Below, in pieces: positions 55,073 to 63,401 of a stretch of DNA of 64,000 nucleotides. Position numbers and translations under genes: made by a program. The notes beneath the pieces are model-generated. The model worked only from the letters and a program-made list of their open reading frames with translations. It was not told the origin of the DNA and ran no database searches. Origin of the DNA: Asanoa hainanensis (GTDB lineage: Bacteria; Actinomycetota; Actinomycetes; Mycobacteriales; Micromonosporaceae); the NCBI RefSeq assembly GCF_900188485.1, contig NZ_FZPH01000016.1, forward strand, positions 62,001 through 126,000, in the 5' to 3' direction. Position 1 is the stretch's first letter. Every line of letters begins with the position of its first letter.

Positions 55073-56533
55073 TCAGAGACGCGCCCGCAGCTCGCGTTTC
55101 AGCAGCTTGCCGGTCGCGCTCTTGGGCAGCGTCTCCAGCACCCGCACCTCGCGCGGGCACTTGTAGTCGGCCAGGCGGGTCCGGCAGTAGGCGATGAGCT
55201 CCGCGGTGTCCAGGTCGGCGCCGGGGCGCACCGAGACGACCGCGACGATCTCCTCGCCGAGCCGCTCGTCGGGGCGGCCGACGACCGCGGCCTCGGCGAT
55301 CGCCGGGTGGCCGTAGAGGACCTCCTCGACCTCGCGCGGGTAGACGTTGAAGCCGCCCCGGATGATCAGGTCCTTGATCCGGTCGACGACGTAGAGGAAG
55401 CCGTCCGCGTCGCGGTAGCCCAGGTCACCGGTGTGCAGCCAGCCGTCCCGGATGGTCTCCGCAGTCGCCGCCGGGTTGCCGTGGTAGCCCTTCATCACCA
55501 CGTGGCCGCGGACCAGCAGCTCGCCGACCTCGCCGGTCGGCACCTCCGCGCCGTCCGACGCCGCGACCCGCACGTCGACACCCCAGATCGGCCGGCCGAT
55601 CGAGCGGATGCGGCGGTCGTCGACGCCTGGGTTCATCGTCGCCGTGCTGCCCGTCTCGGAGAGCCCGTAACCCTCCAGCACCGTGATGCCGAACTTCTCC
55701 TCGACGCCCTTGAGCACCGCCTCCGGCATGGACGCGCCGCCGCACGAGCCGAGCCGCAGCGCCGACAGGTCGCGGTCGCCGGTGTCGGCGTTGAGCAGCG
55801 CGTGGTACATGGTCGGCACGCCGGCCAGGATGCTGACCCGGTGGTCGTGCAGCGCGTCGAGGACCAGCTCCACGTCGAACCGGGGCACGGCCACGATCGT
55901 GCCGCCCTTGCGGACCGCCACGTTGACCACACTGGACAGTCCGTACACGTGGAAGAACGGGAGCACCGCGAGGGCAACGTCGTCCGGGCCGCTGTCGAAC
56001 CGCTCGCCGGAAAGCGAGCAGTTCAGGTAGAGCTGGAAGTGCGTCAGCTCGGCGCCCTTCGGGCGGCCGGTCGTGCCGCTCGTGTAGATGATGACGGCGG
56101 TGTCGTCGGCGTTGGTGCTGGCCGCGTACGGCAGCGGATCGTCGGCGCCGAGATAGTCGGGCCGGTCCGGGTTCAGCACCGGCACACCGTCGGGCACCTC
56201 GCCGGCGGACAGGTCGCCGGCGACCACCACGCGGGCGCCGCTGTCACTGACGATGTGCGCGACCTCGGCGGCCTTCAGCAACGGGTTCATCGGCACCGCG
56301 ACCAGCCCGGCCTTGAGAATCCCGAAGTAGCACTCGAGAAACTCGACGCGGTTGGGCAGCATCAACGCCACCCGGTCGCCGGGCGACGCGTGCCGCAGCA
56401 GACCGGCCGCGGCCCGGTCGGCGGCGGCGTCGAGCTCGGCGAAGCTGACCTTGCGATCGCCGAAGATGACGGCGGTCTTGTCGGGGTCGCGGCGGGCGGA
56501 CTCGCGAAGGATCACGCTGAGGTTGAACGTCAC
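55073..56533 (-). CDS. Long-chain fatty-acid/acyl-CoA synthetase
   Basis: 486 residues, adenylate-forming family. GTG 56533 has GGGGAGG upstream. Motifs are VIIYTSGTTGRPKGAELTH (A3), GYGLSETG (A5), TGDLGYRDADGFLYVVDRIKDLI (A7-A8) and the C-terminal lysine in LPKSATGKLLKREL. It activates a fatty or aromatic acid as the acyl-CoA via the acyl-AMP. It is convergent with the P450-like gene, only one base apart. Confidence 0.92.
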   Translation of the reverse strand: MTFNLSVILRESARRDPDKTAVIFGDRKVSFAELDAAADRAAAGLLRHASPGDRVALMLPNRVEFLECYFGILKAGLVAVPMNPLLKAAEVAHIVSDSGARVVVAGDLSAGEVPDGVPVLNPDRPDYLGADDPLPYAASTNADDTAVIIYTSGTTGRPKGAELTHFQLYLNCSLSGERFDSGPDDVALAVLPFFHVYGLSSVVNVAVRKGGTIVAVPRFDVELVLDALHDHRVSILAGVPTMYHALLNADTGDRDLSALRLGSCGGASMPEAVLKGVEEKFGITVLEGYGLSETGSTATMNPGVDDRRIRSIGRPIWGVDVRVAASDGAEVPTGEVGELLVRGHVVMKGYHGNPAATAETIRDGWLHTGDLGYRDADGFLYVVDRIKDLIIRGGFNVYPREVEEVLYGHPAIAEAAVVGRPDERLGEEIVAVVSVRPGADLDTAELIAYCRTRLADYKCPREVRVLETLPKSATGKLLKRELRARL

Positions 56534-56613
56534 GACGGTGCCTCCCCAGGGACGACGAGATCCGTCGATTCTCGCCGAACCCGCGCCGGATGACACCTGA
56601 TGAATGTCAGGGC

Positions 56614-57600
56614 TCAGACGACGTCGGGCTCCGTCAGCTCGCCCAGCCATTCGGCGGGTGCGGTGCGCATGTCGTCGTCGAGCGGGAGTGAAGACCGGTC
56701 CAGCGCCCGCCGCCACGAGAGGGCCCGGCTGACCCGGGTCACGCGGCAGGCCAGCGTGGCCGAGCGGCGCAGGGCCACCGGGTCGCCGGGCCACGCCGAC
56801 AGGTACGCGTCGCGCAGCCGCAGCAGTTCCGGCGCGCCCGGCTCCAGGCCGAACGTGTAGCCCGCCGACGACAGCGTCACCAGCAGCGTGCCGAAGGGGT
56901 GCGCGACGCTCGCGTCGCCCCAGTCGAAGAAGCGGCCGCTCGCGAACACGTTGCCGTCGTGCAGGTCGTCGTGTTGCAGCGACGTGCCCAGGCCGTCGCC
57001 GGCCAGCTCGGCGCACCAGGTCTCGAAGGCCGGCATGACCGCGCTGAGGGCGGCCAGCCGGTCGGAGCCGAGGTCGGCGCGGATCGCGTCGTCGTCGAGC
57101 AGGCCCGCCAGCAGGCCCGGCAACAACGCCGGCCGCTGGTCGGGCACGCCGAGCGCGACCATCTCCTCGGCCCGCGCCGCCAACTCCTGCTGCAACCCGG
57201 CGTAGGACACCAGCAGCGCCGACCAGTCGTCCAGTGTCGGCGAGCTCTCGCGCAGGATCGCGCCCGCGTCGGCGGTCAGCAGCCAGCCCCGGTCGGGGTC
57301 GACGGCGACGGGCACCAGCACCGACTCGGGCGCCCACCAGCCGAGAGCGGACGCCAGTCCCGCCTCGTAGCGGCAGCCGAACGTGTTGGCCTTGAACCAG
57401 AACGGGCCCGCGGCGGTCGGCGCCCGCAGGGTGACCGACCACGGGCGGACCCGGGTCTGCCCGAGCGGACCGGTGACCGGGTGGCCGAGGGCCGCGAGCC
57501 GCTCGGTGGCCCAGGCCTCGGCGCCCGCCCGCCAGCGCGGGTCGAGCCAGTCGTTGCCGTCTACTGTGGAGCCGTCCGTCACGGGAAGCACGGGCGTCAC
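56614..57600 (-). CDS. Aminoglycoside-phosphotransferase-fold kinase
   Basis: 328 residues from GTG 57600. The catalytic loop is LQHDDLHDGNVF and the metal-binding loop FFDWGDASVAHPFG. PFWFKANTFGCRYEAGL probably carries the ATP-binding Lys. The family includes antibiotic kinases and small-metabolite kinases. The substrate is unknown. Confidence 0.88.
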   Translation of the reverse strand: MTPVLPVTDGSTVDGNDWLDPRWRAGAEAWATERLAALGHPVTGPLGQTRVRPWSVTLRAPTAAGPFWFKANTFGCRYEAGLASALGWWAPESVLVPVAVDPDRGWLLTADAGAILRESSPTLDDWSALLVSYAGLQQELAARAEEMVALGVPDQRPALLPGLLAGLLDDDAIRADLGSDRLAALSAVMPAFETWCAELAGDGLGTSLQHDDLHDGNVFASGRFFDWGDASVAHPFGTLLVTLSSAGYTFGLEPGAPELLRLRDAYLSAWPGDPVALRRSATLACRVTRVSRALSWRRALDRSSLPLDDDMRTAPAEWLGELTEPDVV

Positions 57601-57633
57601 CCTAGCCCGGGACGCGCCCGGGCAGCACCGGAT

Positions 57634-58188
57634 TTACCGCTGGCGCAGCCCGTCGAACAGCAGGTCGAGCAGCCGGTCGGCCTGCTCCCGCGACGTCGCC
57701 GCCAGGGTCACCCCGTTGGTCGCGACCAGCAGGTCGAAGGGGTCGACGTCGGCCCGCAGGATGCCGGCCGCGGCGCCGGCTTCGAGCAGCGGTGCGATCG
57801 CGCCGATCAGCAGCGCGCCGCTCTCCGCATAGGGGTCGCCGCCGGACGCGATCACCGCCCGCAGCGCGTCGGCCATGCCCGCCTTGGTGCTCAGGAAGTC
57901 GACGCACCGGCCCAGGAAGGCCCGCACCGCCTCGTCGGGCGGCAGGGAAAGCAGCTCCGCCGACCCTTCGACCAGGTGCGCGAGCTCGTTGCGGTACGCC
58001 GCCTCGACCAGCGCCTCCCGCGTCGGGAAGTGCCGGTAGAGCGTCCCGATCCCGACGCCGGCCTCCTTGGCGATCGCGTCCAGGGTGACGTCCGGGTCGC
58101 GGGAGAACGCGGTGACGGCCGTGGCCAGCAGGCGGTCCCGGTTGCGCCGGGCGTCGGCGCGCAAGGGGCGCGGTGTGGCGGCGGTCAC
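57634..58188 (-). CDS. TetR-family transcriptional regulator
   Basis: 184 residues from GTG 58188 with AAGGAA seven bases upstream. The HTH is VTLDAIAKEAGVGIGTLYRHFPTREALVEAAY and the rest is the helical ligand domain. It is divergent from an SDR gene, with two palindromes in the 93-base spacer, and probably represses it and itself. Confidence 0.92.
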   Translation of the reverse strand: MTAATPRPLRADARRNRDRLLATAVTAFSRDPDVTLDAIAKEAGVGIGTLYRHFPTREALVEAAYRNELAHLVEGSAELLSLPPDEAVRAFLGRCVDFLSTKAGMADALRAVIASGGDPYAESGALLIGAIAPLLEAGAAAGILRADVDPFDLLVATNGVTLAATSREQADRLLDLLFDGLRQR

Positions 58189-58215
58189 GACGGGTTCCTT
58201 CCGACCAGTGTGGCA

Positions 58216-58257
58216 AACCGGAGGAGCCTCCGGTTATGGTTCCGGAGGACCCTCCGG
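58216..58257. promoter_or_regulatory. Twin TetR operators
   Basis: AACCGGAGG and CCTCCGGTT form a palindrome at 58216-58235 with AG at the centre. A second, CCGGAGG-AC-CCTCCGG, lies at 58242-58257. Their centres are 24 bp apart, which would allow two dimers to bind on neighbouring faces. Confidence 0.75.
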
Positions 58258-58281
58258 TTCAACCTTACAAGGAGTCGGACC

Positions 58282-59205
58282 ATGCCTGACCGCGTCACCA
58301 CCCCCTTCACCGCCGCCTCGACCGCCGCCGACGTGGTCGACGGCGTCGACCTCACCGGCCGCCGGGCCATCGTCACCGGCGGTGCCTCCGGCCTCGGCAT
58401 CGAGACCGCCCGCGCGCTGGCCACCGCCGGCGCCGAGGTCACCCTCGCCGTGCGCGACCTCGTCGCCGGCGCCCGGGTCGCCGAGGACCTCGTCGCCGCC
58501 ACCGGCAACAAGCAGGTCTTCGTCGGCCACCTCGAGCTCGCGGACCCGGCCTCGGTCGCGGCGTTCGTCGCCGAGTGGGACGGGCCGCTGCACATCCTGG
58601 TCAACAACGCCGGCGTGATGGCCGCGCCGCTGTCCCGTACCCCCGATGGTTGGGAATCGCAGTTCGCCACCAACCACCTCGGCCACTTCGCGCTGGCCAC
58701 CGGCCTGCACCCCGCCCTGGCGGCGGCACAGGGCGCCCGGGTCGTCGCGGTGGCCTCGTCCGGCCACATCTTCTCGGGAGTCGTCTTCGACGACATCAAC
58801 TTCGAGCGGCGGGCGTACGAGCCGTGGTCGGCCTACGGCCAGTCGAAGTCGGCCAACGTGCTGTTCGCCGTCGAGGCCGCCCGGCGCTGGGCCGACGACG
58901 GCATCACCGCCAACGCGCTGCACCCGGGCGGCATCCGGACCAACCTCCAGCGGCACGTCAGCGAGGCGGACCTGGAGGCCGCGCGCAAGGCGGCCAACAG
59001 CACGATCGCCTGGCGTACGCCCGAGCAGGGCGCGGCGACGTCGGTGCTGCTGGCGGCCTCACCGCTGGTCGCCGGCGTGACCGGCCGCTACTTCGAGGAC
59101 TGCAACGAGGCGGCACCGAACGTGCCCGGCACCTTCACCGGGGTCGCCCCGCACGCGATCGACCCGGAAGCCGCGAGCCGGCTGTGGGAGCTCAGCTCGC
59201 GGTAG
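58282..59205 (+). CDS. Short-chain dehydrogenase/reductase
   Basis: 307 residues from ATG 58282 with AAGGAG upstream. The cofactor motif is VTGGASGLGIETA, then NNAG in LVNNAGVMAAPL, and the catalytic Tyr/Lys in YGQSKSANVLF with Ser in VASSGHIF. It resembles the retinol-dehydrogenase/WW-oxidoreductase group. The last 14 bases overlap the convergent iron-domain gene. It is controlled by the divergent TetR protein (inference). Confidence 0.92.
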   Translation: MPDRVTTPFTAASTAADVVDGVDLTGRRAIVTGGASGLGIETARALATAGAEVTLAVRDLVAGARVAEDLVAATGNKQVFVGHLELADPASVAAFVAEWDGPLHILVNNAGVMAAPLSRTPDGWESQFATNHLGHFALATGLHPALAAAQGARVVAVASSGHIFSGVVFDDINFERRAYEPWSAYGQSKSANVLFAVEAARRWADDGITANALHPGGIRTNLQRHVSEADLEAARKAANSTIAWRTPEQGAATSVLLAASPLVAGVTGRYFEDCNEAAPNVPGTFTGVAPHAIDPEAASRLWELSSR

Positions 59206-59791
59206 GCGCGTCCTGGCCGCGGGGTGAGCCCTCCGGGCTCTCCTTGCGGCCGTTGGCGAACGTCACCTTCTCGAACCGCACGTCGACCCGCTCGGCGTAC
59301 CGCTTTCCGTTGACCGGGTCGTGGCGCATGAACGTCGGCGCCGCGATCCGGACGGTGACGTCGAACGGCCCGGCGTCCGGCACCTTGGCGTTGCCGCCGT
59401 AGTGGTAGAGGAACGGGTGCCACAGGAACGGCAGCTCGGCGTTGGTCAGGATCGGCTTCCCGTCGCGCTCGACGTCGACGTGCACCCGCAACCCCGGCAC
59501 GAACCGGCCGTCGCCGGCGTCGGCCACGGCGACCTCCAGGTGCACGTTGGCGTCCGGCGCCGCCTCGCGCCAGAGCAGCACGCCGTCCTCGAGCATGTAC
59601 ATGCCCTCGGCGTTCTCGTTGACGAACGCGACCAGGTAGTCGCCGGCCCGGGCGGTCGCGGCGCCGTCCTCGTCGGCCATGGCGCCGATCGCGTGCCCGT
59701 ACGCGTCGCCCTGCTCCCGTGCGACCCGAAGCTCCTCGCGGGTCGCCTCGTTGCTCTCTTCCATCGGCGGATACGTCGGTTCGGTGGTCAT
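59192..59791 (-). CDS. Iron_transport (p19/Tp34-like) domain protein without signal peptide
   Basis: 199 residues from ATG 59791. The core VHLEVAVADAGDGRFVPGLRVHVDVERDGKPILTNAELPFLWHPFLYHYGGNAKVP, then PTFMRHDPVNGKRYAERV, fits the periplasmic Fe2+ transport/p19 family; conserved Met and His residues (MYML, LWHPFLYHYG, RHD) could bind metal. No signal peptide or lipobox is visible, so this copy seems to be cytoplasmic, which is unusual. Confidence 0.7.
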   Translation of the reverse strand: MTTEPTYPPMEESNEATREELRVAREQGDAYGHAIGAMADEDGAATARAGDYLVAFVNENAEGMYMLEDGVLLWREAAPDANVHLEVAVADAGDGRFVPGLRVHVDVERDGKPILTNAELPFLWHPFLYHYGGNAKVPDAGPFDVTVRIAAPTFMRHDPVNGKRYAERVDVRFEKVTFANGRKESPEGSPRGQDAPTAS

Positions 59792-59862
59792 GCGTGGCGG
59801 TTACCCGCACGGCCGCGGTCATAACCGGGAAGATCGCCGCAGGCCGGGGTGTTTCAGGCGAC

Positions 59863-60483
59863 ATGGAAATCGGAATCATCGGTGCCGGCCTCATCGGCGG
59901 CACCCTCGCCCGGCGCCTCGGGGCGCTCGGCCACCGCGTGGTCGTCGCCAACTCCCGCGGCCCGGAGACCCACGACGAGTCGCTGGCCTCCGCACCCGGT
60001 GTGACGCCCGGCACGGCCGCCCAGGCCGCCGACCACGACCTGGTCATCGTCTCGGTCCCGACGAAGGCGGTGCCGGACCTGCCGGGCGCCTTCGCGGGCA
60101 AGATCGTGGTCGATACCAACAACTACTACCCGTCGCGGGACGGCCAGATCGCGGAGATCGACGCCGGCACGCCGTCGAGCCGCTGGGCCGCGGACCACCT
60201 CGCCGGTGCCCGCGTGGTCAAGGCGTTCAACTCGATCAACTGGCGGCAGCTCGGCGACGCGGGCCAGCCGGCCGGCACGCCGGGCCGGATCGCCCTCCCG
60301 GTCGCCGGTGACGACGCGGAGGCGAAGCGGGTCGTCTCGGAGCTGATCGACGCGCTCGGGTTCGACGTGGTCGACGCCGGGCCGCTGGACGAGAGCTGGC
60401 GCCAGGAGCCCGGCACGCCGGTCTACGGCGCCGACGCCGACGCCAACGGGGCACGCACCGCACTGGCGGCCGCCGCCCGATAG
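59863..60483 (+). CDS. NADPH-dependent F420 reductase-like protein
   Basis: 206 residues. GIIGAGLIGGTLARRLGALGHRVVVANSRGPET is the F420H2:NADP+ oxidoreductase-type Rossmann start, followed by VSVPTKAVPDLP, VVKAFNSINWRQLGDAG and PVAGDDAEAKRVVSELIDALGFDVVDAGPL. Members may act on F420 or on other substrates. The start is ATG 59863. Confidence 0.87.
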   Translation: MEIGIIGAGLIGGTLARRLGALGHRVVVANSRGPETHDESLASAPGVTPGTAAQAADHDLVIVSVPTKAVPDLPGAFAGKIVVDTNNYYPSRDGQIAEIDAGTPSSRWAADHLAGARVVKAFNSINWRQLGDAGQPAGTPGRIALPVAGDDAEAKRVVSELIDALGFDVVDAGPLDESWRQEPGTPVYGADADANGARTALAAAAR

Positions 60484-60484
60484 A

Positions 60485-60533
60485 CGCGCCATCGGGTACG
60501 GCGAGGACGTGCTCCCGCCGTACCCGATGCGCG
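60485..60533. terminator. Bidirectional terminator hairpin
   Basis: The 19-base arm 60485-60503 pairs with 60516-60533 with a single bulged base across a 12-base loop. It fills the gap between the convergent F420-reductase-like and chitinase genes. Confidence 0.8.
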
Positions 60534-60538
60534 GCTTG

Positions 60539-61906
60539 TTAAGGCAGGACCCAGCGCTGGTTCGCGCCCGCGAAGCAGTCCCAGATCTGCAGTCGAGCAC
60601 CGTCGGCGCTGCTGTTGTCGCGCACGTCGAGGCACTTGTTGGACTGCGGGTTGCGCAGCGTCTGGTTGGACTGCGCCTGCCAGACCTGCGCGCCGGAGCC
60701 GTTGCAGTCCCAGAGCTGCACGTTGGCGCCGTTGGCGACCGAGCCGCTCGCGACGTCCATGCACTTGCCCAGCGCCCGCAACGTGCTGTCGCTCGACACC
60801 GTCCAGGTCTGCGCGTTGGTGTTGTTGCAGGTGTAGAGCTGGATCGCCGTGCCGTTGGCGGTGTTGGCCGCCGCGACGTCGACGCACTTGCCGGCCAGGC
60901 CGGTGATCCGCCCGGTGCGACCGGTCGGCGGCGGCGTAGTGCCACCGGTCGCGACCGTGTAGATCGCGCTGACCAGCGAGTTGGCGTTGTTCGGGTCCTG
61001 GGACAGCTCCCAGTTCATCATCCCGCCGGCGTTGGCCATGGCCCACTGCGTCTTGGCGCGGATCGTCGGCAGGCCGTTGTAGCACTGCTGCGCGCCGTTG
61101 ATGGTCGCGCAGTCCTGGTTCGCCCACGCGGCGTTCTGGGCGATGATCTGGTTGTACGGGATGCCGCCGGGCCGGCTGTAGAACGGCACGCCGACGACCG
61201 CCTTGCTGGCCGGCAGGCCGCGCGCCTTCCAGCCGTTGATGTTGTCGATCGTCCACTGGTAGTTGGCGTGTGGCGTACCGCCGTCGTAGGTCATGATGTT
61301 GAGGAAGTCGACGTAGCCGAAGACGGCCGGCTGCACGCCCTGCGCCGTGCCGCCCCCGGAGACGACCGCCGCGGTCAGCAGCTTGCCCCGGCTGTGCATG
61401 GCCGTGCTGAGCTGCGACATCAGCGCCGTGAAGTTGTTGCCGCTCGTGCCCGGGTCCGGGTACTCCCAGTCGATGTCGACACCGTCCAGGTTGTACTGGT
61501 TGACCAGGTTCACGACGTTGTTGACGAACGTGGTGCGGGTGCCCGCGTTCCCGGCCATCTGCTCGAAGCCGGAGTCGTTGCCGTCGTTCCAGCCACCGAT
61601 CGCGATGAGCACCTTGGTGTTGGCGGCGTGGCCGAGGCTGACGATCTGCTGGAGCTTGCTCGGGTTGTCGACGGCGGTCAGGCTGCCGTTCCCGTTGGGC
61701 AGCACGAACGCGTAGTTGACGTGGGTGAGCTTGCTGTACTGGATCGCGGTCGCGCTGCCGGCCCACGAGGGCATGTAGCCGACGCTCTTGAAGCCGTTGG
61801 GCAGGACGGCGGCCTGGGCGGGAGTGGGCGCGGCGAGGACGGCCAGCGTGCCGGCCGCGACCGCCGTGACGGCGGCGGACAGGGCAGCGGCGAATCTCTT
61901 GGTCAT
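60539..61906 (-). CDS. Secreted GH18 chitinase with C-terminal ricin-type lectin domain
   Basis: 455 residues from ATG 61906 with GGAGG at 61915-61919. The signal peptide ends in APTPAQA. The GH18 barrel has DGVDIDWEYP with catalytic Glu148. A short TTPPPTG linker leads to a CBM13/RICIN beta-trefoil (about 333-455) with three repeats showing GKCVDV/GKCMDV/NKCLDV and QxW endings. It should degrade chitin outside the cell. The tnpB element inserted upstream may have replaced its promoter. Confidence 0.94.
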   Translation of the reverse strand: MTKRFAAALSAAVTAVAAGTLAVLAAPTPAQAAVLPNGFKSVGYMPSWAGSATAIQYSKLTHVNYAFVLPNGNGSLTAVDNPSKLQQIVSLGHAANTKVLIAIGGWNDGNDSGFEQMAGNAGTRTTFVNNVVNLVNQYNLDGVDIDWEYPDPGTSGNNFTALMSQLSTAMHSRGKLLTAAVVSGGGTAQGVQPAVFGYVDFLNIMTYDGGTPHANYQWTIDNINGWKARGLPASKAVVGVPFYSRPGGIPYNQIIAQNAAWANQDCATINGAQQCYNGLPTIRAKTQWAMANAGGMMNWELSQDPNNANSLVSAIYTVATGGTTPPPTGRTGRITGLAGKCVDVAAANTANGTAIQLYTCNNTNAQTWTVSSDSTLRALGKCMDVASGSVANGANVQLWDCNGSGAQVWQAQSNQTLRNPQSNKCLDVRDNSSADGARLQIWDCFAGANQRWVLP

Positions 61907-62012
61907 GGGTTTACCTCCATGAATGCCTCAGCGTTTGGTCCGGGAGAAACTGGGAGCCGCCGGGCGGCATGCCTCCGCGAACCCAACAAGCGGGTCCATT
62001 ACGTTGTGAGAT

Positions 62013-63170
62013 ATGGGAAGGGTGGTCAAGCGGGCGTTCCGCTACCGCTTCTATCCCAGCGACGCGCAAGCGGCCGAGCTGGCTCGGACGTTTGGGTGCG
62101 TGCGCAAGGTTTACAACCTCGCTCTCGCTGCCCGAACCGAGGCGTGGACGGTCCGACAGGAACGCGTCAGCTACAACGCCACCTCGGCGTGGCTTACCGG
62201 TTGGAAGAAGAACGACGAACTCGCGTACCTCAACGAGGTTTCGTCCGTCCCCCTCCAGCAGGCGTTGCGGCACTTGCAGGCGGCGTTCGTCAGCTTCTGG
62301 TCCAAACGCGCCAGGTACCCGACGTTCAAGTCCAAACGCACGTCGCGTCGGTCCGCCGAATACACCCCCAGCGCGTTCCGCTACCGCAACGGCCAACTCA
62401 CCCTCGCGAAGATGTTCGAACCACTCGCGATCGTGTGGTCGCGTCCGCTGCCGGTAGGCGCGTCGCCGTCGACCGTGACGGTGTCGCAGGATGCGGCAGG
62501 CCGCTGGTTCGTCTCGCTGCGCTGCGAGGACGTGATCCCGGAGACCACCGTCACCGGGGCCGTCGGTATCGACGCCGGGCTCGACAGTCTGCTGGTCCTC
62601 TCCACTGGGGAGAAGGTCACCAACCCGCGCCACGAGCGCCACGACCGCGAGGCCTTGGTGCGAGCGCAGCGAAACCTCTCGCGTAAAGCAAAGGGTTCCA
62701 ACAATAGGGCGAAGGCACGGTTGAAGGTCGCCCGCGTCCACGTCCGGATCGCCGACCGACGCCGCGACCAACTGCACAAACTGACGACTCGACTCGTGCG
62801 CGAAAACCAAACGCTCGTGATCGAGGACCTGACCGTCCGCAACCTGGTCAAGAACCGGCGCCTTGCCCGGGCCATCAGCGACGCCGCATGGCGGCAGTTT
62901 CGGACCATGCTGGAATACAAATCCAACTGGCACGACCGAAACCTGATCATCGTTGATCGGTTCCCGTCGTCGAAGCTGTGCTCCGCTTGCGGCGCGCTCG
63001 TGGAAAAGATGCCTCCGCATGTGCGGGAATGGATCTGCCGGTGCGGCACGCACCACGACCGGGATTTGAACGCAGCACGCAGCATTTTGGCGGAGGGGCT
63101 CTCCGTGGCCGCCTGTGGAGCTGGCGTAAGACCTCACGGGCGCACGCCCGCACGAGGCAGCCGGTGTTGA
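62013..63170 (+). CDS. tnpB: RNA-guided nuclease TnpB (IS605 OrfB)
   Basis: 385 residues. The N-terminal WED/REC-like part starts VKRAFRYRFYPSDAQAAELARTFGCVRKVYN. The RuvC residues are Asp187 (GIDAGLDSL), Glu271 (VIEDLTVRNL) and Asp351 (HDRDLNAARSIL). A zinc ribbon is formed by CSACG and CRCG. All catalytic residues are present, so the protein is probably active as a guide-RNA-dependent DNA nuclease that favours retention of its element (established for ISDra2 TnpB). Confidence 0.93.
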   Translation: MGRVVKRAFRYRFYPSDAQAAELARTFGCVRKVYNLALAARTEAWTVRQERVSYNATSAWLTGWKKNDELAYLNEVSSVPLQQALRHLQAAFVSFWSKRARYPTFKSKRTSRRSAEYTPSAFRYRNGQLTLAKMFEPLAIVWSRPLPVGASPSTVTVSQDAAGRWFVSLRCEDVIPETTVTGAVGIDAGLDSLLVLSTGEKVTNPRHERHDREALVRAQRNLSRKAKGSNNRAKARLKVARVHVRIADRRRDQLHKLTTRLVRENQTLVIEDLTVRNLVKNRRLARAISDAAWRQFRTMLEYKSNWHDRNLIIVDRFPSSKLCSACGALVEKMPPHVREWICRCGTHHDRDLNAARSILAEGLSVAACGAGVRPHGRTPARGSRC

Positions 63171-63232
63171 AGCAGGAAAACCCAAGGGCGACCGAGGGAA
63201 TCCCTGCCCTTCGGGGTGGTGGAGGAAGTCAA
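63128..63232 (+). ncRNA. Predicted reRNA (omega RNA) scaffold of the tnpB element
   Basis: The tnpB 3' end and following DNA contain a perfect hairpin CGGGCG-CA-CGCCCG (63137-63150) and a UUCG-loop hairpin (CCCTGCCC-TTCG-GGG, from 63202). The scaffold ends at GTCAA (63228-63232). By analogy with ISDra2 the guide would be the next 16-20 bases outside the element, starting GGGCGGACCTTTCGAG at 63233. The 5' end of the RNA is not defined by sequence. Confidence 0.6.
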
Positions 63233-63401
63233 GGGCGGACCTTTCGAGGCACACAGCCTTGTACGTGGAGACGGACGGGGGTACGCGGATGTGCGGCGGG
63301 TGGTGGGTGGTCCCGCCGATGGGCCTCGAGGTGGCAAAAGCTTAGGAAACTTTACTATTGAAGTCAATGGATGTTCTGTTGCGTTGACTAGGCTGTCGTC
63401 C

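Larger units (their letters stand above)
61956..63232 (+). mobile_element. IS200/IS605-type element carrying only tnpB
   Basis: The left end is marked by a perfect hairpin GCCGCC-G-GGCGGC (61956-61968) ahead of the tnpB leader. The right end has the usual terminal hairpin and the ending GGAGGAAGTCAA (63221-63232), as in other IS605 right ends. No tnpA transposase gene is present, so this copy is non-autonomous. The exact left boundary and the target motif cannot be fixed by eye. Confidence 0.75.

Noticed and set aside
53992-56533. P450-like gene and acyl-CoA synthetase as a small biosynthetic cluster
   Set aside because: The genes are convergent, not co-transcribed. The P450 has no heme ligand and no carrier protein, synthase or exporter is linked.
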